DNA from: Streptococcus sp. k-402
Lineage (GTDB): Bacteria; Bacillota; Bacilli; Lactobacillales; Streptococcaceae
Reading direction: 5' to 3'
Length of the DNA stretch: 63,700 nucleotides
Assembly: GCF_013277515.1 (NCBI RefSeq)
Contig: NZ_VMNB01000013.1
Coordinates: forward strand, 1-63,700
Shown here: positions 57,711 to 63,700 of the stretch, one piece after another
Position numbering within the stretch: the first letter of the stretch is position 1
Layout of the letters: every line of letters begins with the position of its first letter
Made by a program: the position numbers and the translations under genes
Notes under the pieces: generated by a model
What the model was told of the DNA's origin: nothing
What the model saw: the letters and a program-made list of their open reading frames with translations, nothing else
The model's database searches: none

Positions 57711-58613
57711 ATGGATTATGTTGCAAGAATACACTTAAAAAGAAATGATAACATTAGGCAAGAGTTGATTGACTTCTGTTTAAATAATTCTGAACAGCAT
57801 CTTGCACTTGGTTGGAGTCGCTTAAGTAGCGATATTAGTGAAGATGACTTTAATGAATACTATAAACGAATAAAAAAAGAACGAGGTAGAGCGAATCCGG
57901 CAATAAATGTTTTTAAGGATGCTAAGATAGATGACTTATTCTGGACAAGAGATTTAAATGGAAATTATTGGATATGTAAAGCGAAATCTTCTGCTAAAGT
58001 AGTCTGTGACACTAATTTAGATATTGGTTCAATCATATCTGTTGATGCATTTAATGTTGGAATGCAAGTTCCTGGACAGATTAAATCTTCCTTTAATAGG
58101 CCACGTGGTAGTACGATAGAAAGGATTTGGGATAAGAGTATAATAGAATACTCAAAATTGTTGTTTAATATATTTTCGAAAAATAATTATTTTGAGATAA
58201 CTCCATTTAGAGGAGGACTTCTTAATAATCTGCCTGAATTTGATTTAGAAGAACTCGTTATTTCCTGTCTTCAAATTAAGGAAAATTATTATGTACTTTC
58301 TAATTCAATTGCAAAGAAGTCTACAACCATAAAAATTGAATGTGAGATGATCTCAAGAGACATCAATAATCCAAGAAAAGCAGTAGTTCAAGTAAAAGGG
58401 AAGAAGGCAAATGAACTTGATGCTTTAGAATTTAAACAATATGTAGATGATGGCTATCTAGTTTATTTGTATGGTCCAAAAATAATTAATTTAGATCAAA
58501 TTGAAAATGTAATTAAAATAGAGGATAGTGATTTATTAACTTTCTACGAGGAAAATAAATCGATTCTTCCAGCATCTATTACACAGTGGGAAGATCTATT
58601 TGTCGGTAAATAG
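57711..58613 (+). CDS. Predicted DNA-reader plus PD-(D/E)XK nuclease-like protein
   Basis: A 300-residue protein. The N-terminal half has DDLFWTRDLNGNYWICKA and a following VPGQIKSSFNRPRGSTIERI, which resembles the reader-like domain at the front of several restriction-type proteins. The C-terminal half has IECEMISRD, then KAVVQVKGKK: an E...D...Q-x-K pattern consistent with a PD-(D/E)XK nuclease core (Mrr-like), and ends with ILPASITQWEDLF. This suggests a modified-DNA or restriction-type effector. The assignment is by pattern only. Confidence 0.55.
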   Translation: MDYVARIHLKRNDNIRQELIDFCLNNSEQHLALGWSRLSSDISEDDFNEYYKRIKKERGRANPAINVFKDAKIDDLFWTRDLNGNYWICKAKSSAKVVCDTNLDIGSIISVDAFNVGMQVPGQIKSSFNRPRGSTIERIWDKSIIEYSKLLFNIFSKNNYFEITPFRGGLLNNLPEFDLEELVISCLQIKENYYVLSNSIAKKSTTIKIECEMISRDINNPRKAVVQVKGKKANELDALEFKQYVDDGYLVYLYGPKIINLDQIENVIKIEDSDLLTFYEENKSILPASITQWEDLFVGK

Positions 58614-58724
58614 ATATTTGAATGTAAAAAGGATAAGTACACTGAATATTACTGCTTACAGACAAAATAAAATTTTTAAAAGCTACATAGAAACATGGTA
58701 TAATGTAACTAAAGGAGGTAGCAT

Positions 58725-58901
58725 ATGTCCTTAGATATAGATAAAGAAAAGATGACAATCATGGGAATAGCTTTTGAAAACAGATCCGTTTTTAAGAGTG
58801 TTTGGTATGCTTTAAGTACAAATATGATTGAAGGATGGCGACTTACGGTTAGTGATGTTGAAAAATTACGAGATGAAGCTCTTGCTCTGGGGATGACTTA
58901 A
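58725..58901 (+). CDS. Small antitoxin-like protein upstream of Fic remnant
   Basis: A 58-residue protein opening MSLDIDKEKMTIMGIAFENR and ending EKLRDEALALGMT, preceded by AAAGGAGG and a TATAAT-like -10. Its stop overlaps the ATG of the Fic-like gene by one base (TAATG), the coupling typical of toxin-antitoxin pairs. I therefore infer an antitoxin. It is intact, whereas its partner is broken. Confidence 0.6.
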   Translation: MSLDIDKEKMTIMGIAFENRSVFKSVWYALSTNMIEGWRLTVSDVEKLRDEALALGMT

Positions 58902-59106
58902 TGAAGCGCAACTGTTATGAATCTTATGACTATGTTGATCCGGATAATTTATATACCGATCCGGGTTCTTCAGTTCTAAGAAATAAGCAGGAAGGAAAAA
59001 AGCATGTGAGCTTGAATATCGTATGATTGCTAGTAAGAGTTTGAAATTATTTATCAATCCTATCTTAGTTAATAGTTTAAAAGTAGTTTGTTTCACAACT
59101 GCATAA
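58901..59106 (+). pseudogene. Fic/DOC toxin remnant
   Basis: The frame from 58901 encodes MKRNCYESYDYVDPDNLYTD and PGSSVLRNK, like the Fic N-terminus (Y.Y.GS.VLRNKLG), then ends at 59026. After a frameshift near 58998-59012 another frame continues LEYRMIASKSLKLFINPI and stops at 59104-59106. The catalytic HPFxxGNGR region is absent. So the toxin is frameshifted and truncated to about a third of family length. Confidence 0.65.
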
Positions 59107-59235
59107 GCTTAGAAAAGTTGAAAAGTGATAACTCTTTAATAACATCTTGGTTTGTTAAAAGATATTTTGTCCACTACATTTTTTCAATTGACTATTATTT
59201 GTCATAGATAGAACATTGCATTCAGAATAAGGAAA

Positions 59236-59265
59236 AACGCATCAAAATTGGTGCGTTCTGTTTTT
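59236..59265 (+). terminator. Hairpin terminator just before the GH31 gene
   Basis: AACGCATC-AAAATT-GGTGCGTT followed by CTGTTTTT. The GH31 -10 (TACAAT 59270-59275) lies just beyond it, with a possible -35 (TTGGTG) inside the hairpin. Confidence 0.7.
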
Positions 59266-59292
59266 ATGCTACAATAAAAGGAGGGAAACAAA

Positions 59293-61506
59293 GTGAAAAT
59301 TTTTAAGGGAGAGTTTTATCGAATCTCTGTATTAACGGACAAGTTAGTAAGGTTAGAATACTCTCAAACTGGAAGTTTTGAGGATAGAACGACACAACTT
59401 ATCTATAATAGAGATTTTGGCCAAGTTTCGTTAGATTATATCGAGACATCAAACGTACTAGATATTATGACGGACTATTTTCATCTGCACTTTAATAAAG
59501 GAGAATTTAACGCCGAAAATTTATTTATAGAATTAAAAGGAAATTTTGCCGTATATGGTAGTCGCTGGTATTTTGGTGAATCTATTGAAACGTTAAAAGG
59601 AACAGCTCGGACTCTGGATAAGGCAGATGGAGCAATCTCGTTAGAAGATGGAATTATTAGCCGAAATGGTATAGCCTTATTGGATGATTCTCAAGGATTT
59701 ATTTGGGATGAACAGTCTGGTTATATTGAGAGAGAAAATCAAATTGACCTCTATTTCTTTGCCTATGGGCATGATTATAGAGGAGCAATCAGAGACTTTT
59801 ACCATTTGACTGGTTCAACACCCTTGTTGCCAAGATATGCTTTAGGCAATTGGTGGAGTAGGTATTGGCCTTATACGTCGGATGAATACTTGGATTTAAT
59901 AGACAGATTTAAAACAGAGAAAATTCCATTATCTATCGGTGTGTTAGATATGGATTGGCATATAACTGACATTCCAGCTCGTTTTGGAAGTGGCTGGACA
60001 GGATATAGTTGGAATAGAAACTTAATACCTAATCCAGAACAGTTATTGCAACAACTTCATGATAGGAAGTTAAAACTTTCCTTAAATGTCCATCCTGCTG
60101 ATGGTATACGGGCTTATGAAGAAGCTTATCCTCGAGTCGCCAAACGATTGGGGTTAAATGTAGAACTAGAAGAACCTGCTATTTTTGATTTTTTTAATCC
60201 CTCTTTTAGGGAAGCCTACTTTAAAGATGTTCATTATGAGCTGGAAAAGCAGGGAGTAGATTTTTGGTGGATTGACTGGCAACAAGGGACACAAGGCATG
60301 TTGGATCCTCTATGGCTTTTAAACCATTATCACTATCAGGATAGTTGTAAAAATGCAGAAGGTGGTTTGATTTTATCAAGATATGCAGGTCCTGGTAGTC
60401 ACCGCTACCCTGTTGGTTTTTCAGGGGATACTATTATTAGTTGGAATTCCTTAAGATTTCAACCTTATTTTACAGCGACAGCATCAAATATCGGTTATAG
60501 TTGGTGGAGTCATGATATCGGTGGGCACATGCTGGGGGATTATGACGAAGAGCTACAAACTAGATGGCTACAGTTTGGGGTTTTTAGTCCGATTACTCGA
60601 TTACATAGTTCTAGAAGTCCCTTCAATAGTAAAGAACCTTGGTTTTTTTCAGAAACAACATCTAAGATTATGAAGAAATACCTTCGTTTGAGACATCAGA
60701 TGATTCCATATCTATACACCATGAATGTAAAGACACATGAGGAAGGTGCCCCATTAATCAGCCCAATGTACTATTTCTACCCAGAGAATGATGAGAGCTA
60801 TAATGTTCCAAACCAATACTTTTTTGGAACAGAACTGATGGTGGCTCCCGTTGTAGAAAAGATGGATTTGGCATTTCAATCTGCAAAAGTAGATGTATGG
60901 TTCCCTGAAGGTGAATGGTATGACTTCTTTTCAGAGAAAAAATACACAGGTGGTGTGAACTTAAGTGTTTATAGAGACATTTCGACTATTCCTGTGTTTG
61001 CAAAAAGTGGTGCAATCATTCCCTTGGTTGGTTCTGAGATAAATATGGGGGTTGATTTACCTGAAGTTGTAGATTGGTATGTATTCCCAGGTAAACAACA
61101 TTCTTTTGAAATGATTGAAGATCAAAATGGTCAAAGATATAAAACAAGATTATCAATCGATTGGGAAATGGGAATGCTAGAGTTGGCATTACAAGGAGAT
61201 TCTAGTATCGTTCCAAGTAATAGAAGGCATAGAATTCATTTTAAAGGAACGAATGTGTCTATAATTGAATTACCAAATAAGAATGATACAGCTAGATTTG
61301 AATGTAAAGATAATAAAATATTATCTTTAAATGATGAAGTTTTTAGACTACTAAAGACTGCTTCTCTTCCATATGAATTAAAAGATAGATTGTTAAATCA
61401 ATTCATCAATGCCAAAAATTCTCATGAGTTAATGAATATCTTGCATCATCAGGATAAGGAATTGAGAGGGCGTTTGTTGGAAATGATATTTACTAGCGAA
61501 AACTAA
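59293..61506 (+). CDS. Glycoside hydrolase family 31
   Basis: A 737-residue cytoplasmic GH31 enzyme without signal peptide. An N-terminal beta-sandwich precedes the TIM barrel, in which the nucleophile is probably Asp328 (FWWIDWQQG) and the acid/base Asp379 (GFSGDTIISW). HDIGGHMLGDYDEELQTRWL and a C-terminal beta domain follow. The family contains alpha-glucosidases, alpha-xylosidases and related enzymes; specificity is not determinable here. The start is GTG with a GGAGGG site. No transporter gene is adjacent. Confidence 0.92.
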   Translation: MKIFKGEFYRISVLTDKLVRLEYSQTGSFEDRTTQLIYNRDFGQVSLDYIETSNVLDIMTDYFHLHFNKGEFNAENLFIELKGNFAVYGSRWYFGESIETLKGTARTLDKADGAISLEDGIISRNGIALLDDSQGFIWDEQSGYIERENQIDLYFFAYGHDYRGAIRDFYHLTGSTPLLPRYALGNWWSRYWPYTSDEYLDLIDRFKTEKIPLSIGVLDMDWHITDIPARFGSGWTGYSWNRNLIPNPEQLLQQLHDRKLKLSLNVHPADGIRAYEEAYPRVAKRLGLNVELEEPAIFDFFNPSFREAYFKDVHYELEKQGVDFWWIDWQQGTQGMLDPLWLLNHYHYQDSCKNAEGGLILSRYAGPGSHRYPVGFSGDTIISWNSLRFQPYFTATASNIGYSWWSHDIGGHMLGDYDEELQTRWLQFGVFSPITRLHSSRSPFNSKEPWFFSETTSKIMKKYLRLRHQMIPYLYTMNVKTHEEGAPLISPMYYFYPENDESYNVPNQYFFGTELMVAPVVEKMDLAFQSAKVDVWFPEGEWYDFFSEKKYTGGVNLSVYRDISTIPVFAKSGAIIPLVGSEINMGVDLPEVVDWYVFPGKQHSFEMIEDQNGQRYKTRLSIDWEMGMLELALQGDSSIVPSNRRHRIHFKGTNVSIIELPNKNDTARFECKDNKILSLNDEVFRLLKTASLPYELKDRLLNQFINAKNSHELMNILHHQDKELRGRLLEMIFTSEN

Positions 61507-61594
61507 TTGAGAAATTTCGTACACAATTTCTATTATTTAATTACTAATTAGTTATTTTTTAATGTGTAATAGTTTTACATCTCTATGCTTATTG

Positions 61595-61699
61595 ATACTC
61601 TTCGAAAATCAAATTCAAACCACGTCAACGTCGCCTTGCCGTACTCAAGTACAGCCTGCGGCTAGTTTCCTAGTTTGCTCTTTGATTTTCATTGAGTAT
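61595..61699 (+). repeat. BOX repeat (boxA-boxC)
   Basis: Starts ATACTCTTCGAAAATC, contains CACGTCAACGTCGCCTTGCC and ends GATTTTCATTGAGTAT. It is the reverse complement, with few changes, of the copy at 6133-6238. There is no boxB. Confidence 0.88.
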
Positions 61700-61836
61700 G
61701 ACTTGTATTTTAGTAATTACAAGTTTGGCATAGGGATGTTTTTTGTTTACTGAAGAGGAAAGGATAAGTATGTTTCAAGATTTGAAATATTTTTAAACTA
61801 AACAAGAGCAAATTTTTAAAGGTGATTTTTCAAAGT

Positions 61837-61867
61837 AACTTCCACTTGCCTGACCGAAGTGGAAGTT
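61837..61867 (+). repeat. Strong 11-bp hairpin
   Basis: AACTTCCACTT (61837-61847), loop GCCTGACCG, AAGTGGAAGTT (61857-61867). The stem is perfect but there is no U tail, so it is not an obvious terminator. Confidence 0.65.
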
Positions 61868-61913
61868 AGTCTGAAATGGATTTTTATGGTGGAATTAAGT
61901 ATGAGACGTGTGA

Positions 61914-61979
61914 TTTTTTCAGAAAATTTTCTAAAACAAACAGGATTTGTTTGACATTTATTTGAAAATTCTGTAAAAT
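61914..61979 (+). promoter_or_regulatory. dtpT promoter with CodY-like box
   Basis: TTTTTTCAGAAAATT (61914-61928) matches the CodY consensus at 13 of 15 positions, upstream of TTGACA (61951-61956), 17 bases, TAAAAT (61974-61979). Control of a peptide transporter by CodY fits known practice in lactic streptococci and lactococci. Confidence 0.7.
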
Positions 61980-62009
61980 GAATTATTATATCGTTAAAGG
62001 AGAATATAT

Positions 62010-63482
62010 ATGGAAAAACAGAAAACATTTTTTGGACATCCTATGGGCTTGTCCACCCTCTTCTTTACAGAAATGTGGGAACGCTTTTCTTACTATGGGA
62101 TGCGAGCTATCCTACTTTACTATATGTACTATAGTGTGCAAGATGGTGGATTGGGAATGGATAAGACCACAGCTGCATCGGTTATGGCGATTTATGGCTC
62201 GCTGGTATTTTTGTCCTCGGTTATCGGTGGTTTTGTCAGTGACCGTATTTTAGGAAGTCGTAAGACTGTCTTTTACGGTGGGATTCTGATTATGCTAGGG
62301 CATATTGCTTTGGCAACACCTTTTGGACAAGTGGCTCTCTATCTTTCTATTGCCTTGATTATCTTTGGTACTGGATTTTTAAAACCCAATATCTCAGATA
62401 TGGTTGGGGGAATTTATGAGAAAGAGGATGATAGACGGGATGCAGGTTTTAGTATCTTTGTCTTTGGTATTAACTTAGGTGCCTTCGTTGCCCCTTATCT
62501 AGTGGGTTATCTAGGTCAGGAAGTCAATTTCCATCTAGGTTTCTCATTAGCTGCCATTGGGATGTTCTTTGGTCTGGTGAAGTATGTTTTAGATGGGAAG
62601 AAATACCTGCCTGAATCAAGTCTTTACCCCACTGATCCCCTTTCACAGAAGGACCAGCAGACCTTGATTAAACGCTTGCTGATTACACTTGTCATGGTTA
62701 TTCTTGTGGTTATAGGTTTAGTCTTTACTCACCAGTTTAACGTGGATATGATTGTTAATATCTTTACAGTGATTGCGGTAATCATTCCAATCTACTATTT
62801 CTTCAAAATTTTATCTAGTCAGAAAATAACTGCTACTGAGAGATCTCGAGTGTTTGCCTACATTCCGTTATTTATCGCAGGAGTACTCTTCTGGTCTATT
62901 GAGGAACAGGGTTCTGTTGTTCTCGCTCTATTTGCGGATGATCAAACTCAACTTTACTTTAATGTATTTGGGAATCAGATTCATTTTCCATCTAGCTTTT
63001 TCCAAAGTATCAATCCCCTTTTCATTATGATTTATGTGCCGATTTTTGCGTGGTTGTGGGGGAAAATGGGTAAAAAGCAACCATCCTCCGCTAAGAAATT
63101 TGCTTACGGTTTATTTGCTGCAGGTTTATCCTTCTTGTGGATGATGTTACCAGGGATGCTCTTTGGGACAGATGTTAAGGTCAGCCCTCTCTGGTTGATT
63201 ATGAGTTGGGCTATTGTGATTGTGGGGGAAATGTTGATTTCGCCTATTGGTCTATCAGTCACTACTAAGCTAGCACCAAAATCTTTCCAAGCACAAATGA
63301 TGTCTATCTGGTTCTTGAGTAATGCAGCTGCCCAAGCTATCAATGCTCAAATTGTAAAATTTTATACAAGTGAAACTGAAGTGGCTTACTATGGAATTGT
63401 TGGAGGAATTACGATTGTATTCGGTATTATCTTACTCTTCTACGTTCCACGTATTGAAAAACTAATGTCTGGTATCAAATAG
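62010..63482 (+). CDS. dtpT: Proton-dependent di-/tripeptide transporter (POT family)
   Basis: A 490-residue transporter with about 14 membrane helices. The POT signatures are FTEMWERFSYYGMRAILLYYM (ExxERFxYYG) near residue 17, FGTGFLKPNISDMVGGIYE and FVFGINLGAFVAPYLVGYLGQ. It imports di- and tripeptides with protons. Full length, its own promoter and terminator. Confidence 0.95.
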   Translation: MEKQKTFFGHPMGLSTLFFTEMWERFSYYGMRAILLYYMYYSVQDGGLGMDKTTAASVMAIYGSLVFLSSVIGGFVSDRILGSRKTVFYGGILIMLGHIALATPFGQVALYLSIALIIFGTGFLKPNISDMVGGIYEKEDDRRDAGFSIFVFGINLGAFVAPYLVGYLGQEVNFHLGFSLAAIGMFFGLVKYVLDGKKYLPESSLYPTDPLSQKDQQTLIKRLLITLVMVILVVIGLVFTHQFNVDMIVNIFTVIAVIIPIYYFFKILSSQKITATERSRVFAYIPLFIAGVLFWSIEEQGSVVLALFADDQTQLYFNVFGNQIHFPSSFFQSINPLFIMIYVPIFAWLWGKMGKKQPSSAKKFAYGLFAAGLSFLWMMLPGMLFGTDVKVSPLWLIMSWAIVIVGEMLISPIGLSVTTKLAPKSFQAQMMSIWFLSNAAAQAINAQIVKFYTSETEVAYYGIVGGITIVFGIILLFYVPRIEKLMSGIK

Positions 63483-63538
63483 AGAAAAACTGGAATTTCT
63501 GTAGGGATTCTAAAAGTTAGATCAATTATTTATTCAAA

Positions 63539-63576
63539 GGATTTAGTTCTGTATTGCATAGAGCTAAGTCCTTTTT
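63539..63576 (+). terminator. dtpT terminator
   Basis: GGATTTAGTTCT pairs with AGAGCTAAGTCC and is followed by TTTTT. Confidence 0.8.
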
Positions 63577-63640
63577 GTTTGATGAAAATTCATGATGTTT
63601 ATGATATTCCTAGTAGACATTTATTCATTTTTTCTATTTA

Positions 63641-63700
63641 ATACTCAATGAAAATCAAAGAGCAAACTAGGAAACTAGCCACAGGCTGCTCAAAACACTG
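63641..63700 (-). repeat. BOX repeat, cut by the window end
   Basis: ATACTCAATGAAAATCAAAG and the following GAGCAAACTAGGAAACTAGCC match boxC of the other copies in inverted orientation. It then diverges to GGCTGCTCAAAACACTG, a variant of boxC seen in longer BOX elements. The rest lies beyond the window. Confidence 0.8.

Larger units (their letters stand above)
61507..62009. other. Intergenic region with BOX and hairpin
   Basis: No gene is visible. It contains a BOX repeat (61595-61699), a strong hairpin (61837-61867) and the dtpT promoter with a CodY-like box (61914-61979), each listed separately. Confidence 0.7.

Overview
The window looks like chromosomal DNA of a mitis-group viridans streptococcus (Streptococcus mitis, S. 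oralis or a close relative of S. pneumoniae). It is AT-rich and uses Firmicute signals throughout: strong AGGAGG-type ribosome binding sites, TTGACA/TATAAT promoters, U-tailed hairpin terminators, a T-box, an FMN riboswitch and an L13 leader. Three copies of a BOX-type (boxA-boxC) intergenic repeat, typical of pneumococcus and its relatives, are present. From memory, the gene order at 7.5-45 kb follows the pneumococcal rpmB-fakA-ilv-aat-uppP-dinB-pfl-lac-trk-ribU segment. The flanking blocks (yebC/ABC exporter, pheST, rplM-rpsI, GH31, dtpT) are arranged differently, so I favour a non-pneumococcal mitis-group species. No rRNA, tRNA or CRISPR array was seen.

Layout. 0.6-7.5 kb: YebC/YeeN protein; a MarR regulator with three 16-bp operators controlling a heterodimeric ABC exporter whose first subunit carries an in-frame stop; a PAP2 phosphatase; a BOX repeat; a LytTR regulator with a LiaF-like partner. 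7.5-16 kb: rpmB, an Asp23-like protein with the FakA-type DAK protein, then branched-chain amino acid genes ilvB-ilvN-ilvC and ilvA with a CodY-like box. 16-25 kb: amino-acid ABC importer (minus strand), DUF2207 membrane protein, uppP, dinB (minus) and pflB. 25-27.2 kb: an AbiE-like nucleotidyltransferase pair and decayed DNA with an IS1595-type transposase remnant. 27.2-35.5 kb: a carbohydrate locus with a divergent ROK repressor, an orphan PTS EIIC, a large glycosidase-like protein, and a lactose-type EIIA, 6-phospho-beta-glycosidase and EIICB. 35.6-45 kb: Trk potassium uptake, a SAM-hydrolase-like DUF62 protein beside a UPF0397 ECF transporter, trmL, riboswitch-controlled ribU, and a second PAP2 protein. 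45-53.6 kb: a broken ParB-like gene, acetyltransferases, T-box-pheS-pheT, an ABC exporter of the NatAB type, and rplM-rpsI.

53.6-59.2 kb, just downstream of rpsI, is an accessory island of very AT-rich genes. It holds a tandem-AAA CbxX/CfxQ-type ATPase, a WYL-domain regulator interrupted by one in-frame TAA, a 27-codon linker ORF, a coiled-coil protein of unknown family, and a protein that looks like a DNA-reader domain fused to a PD-(D/E)XK-type nuclease fold. A small antitoxin-like gene and a broken Fic toxin remnant follow. ATPase, WYL regulator and nuclease-like effector together are the composition expected of a phage-defence or type IV-restriction-like system, and this is my main candidate for an undescribed system. 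The window closes with a GH31 glycosidase, BOX repeats and a CodY-box-preceded peptide transporter (dtpT).

Broken genes recur: two single nonsense codons (ABC exporter, WYL regulator), one internal deletion with frameshift (ParB-like gene), one frameshifted and truncated Fic gene and one decayed transposase. The two isolated nonsense codons could be real mutations or sequencing errors.
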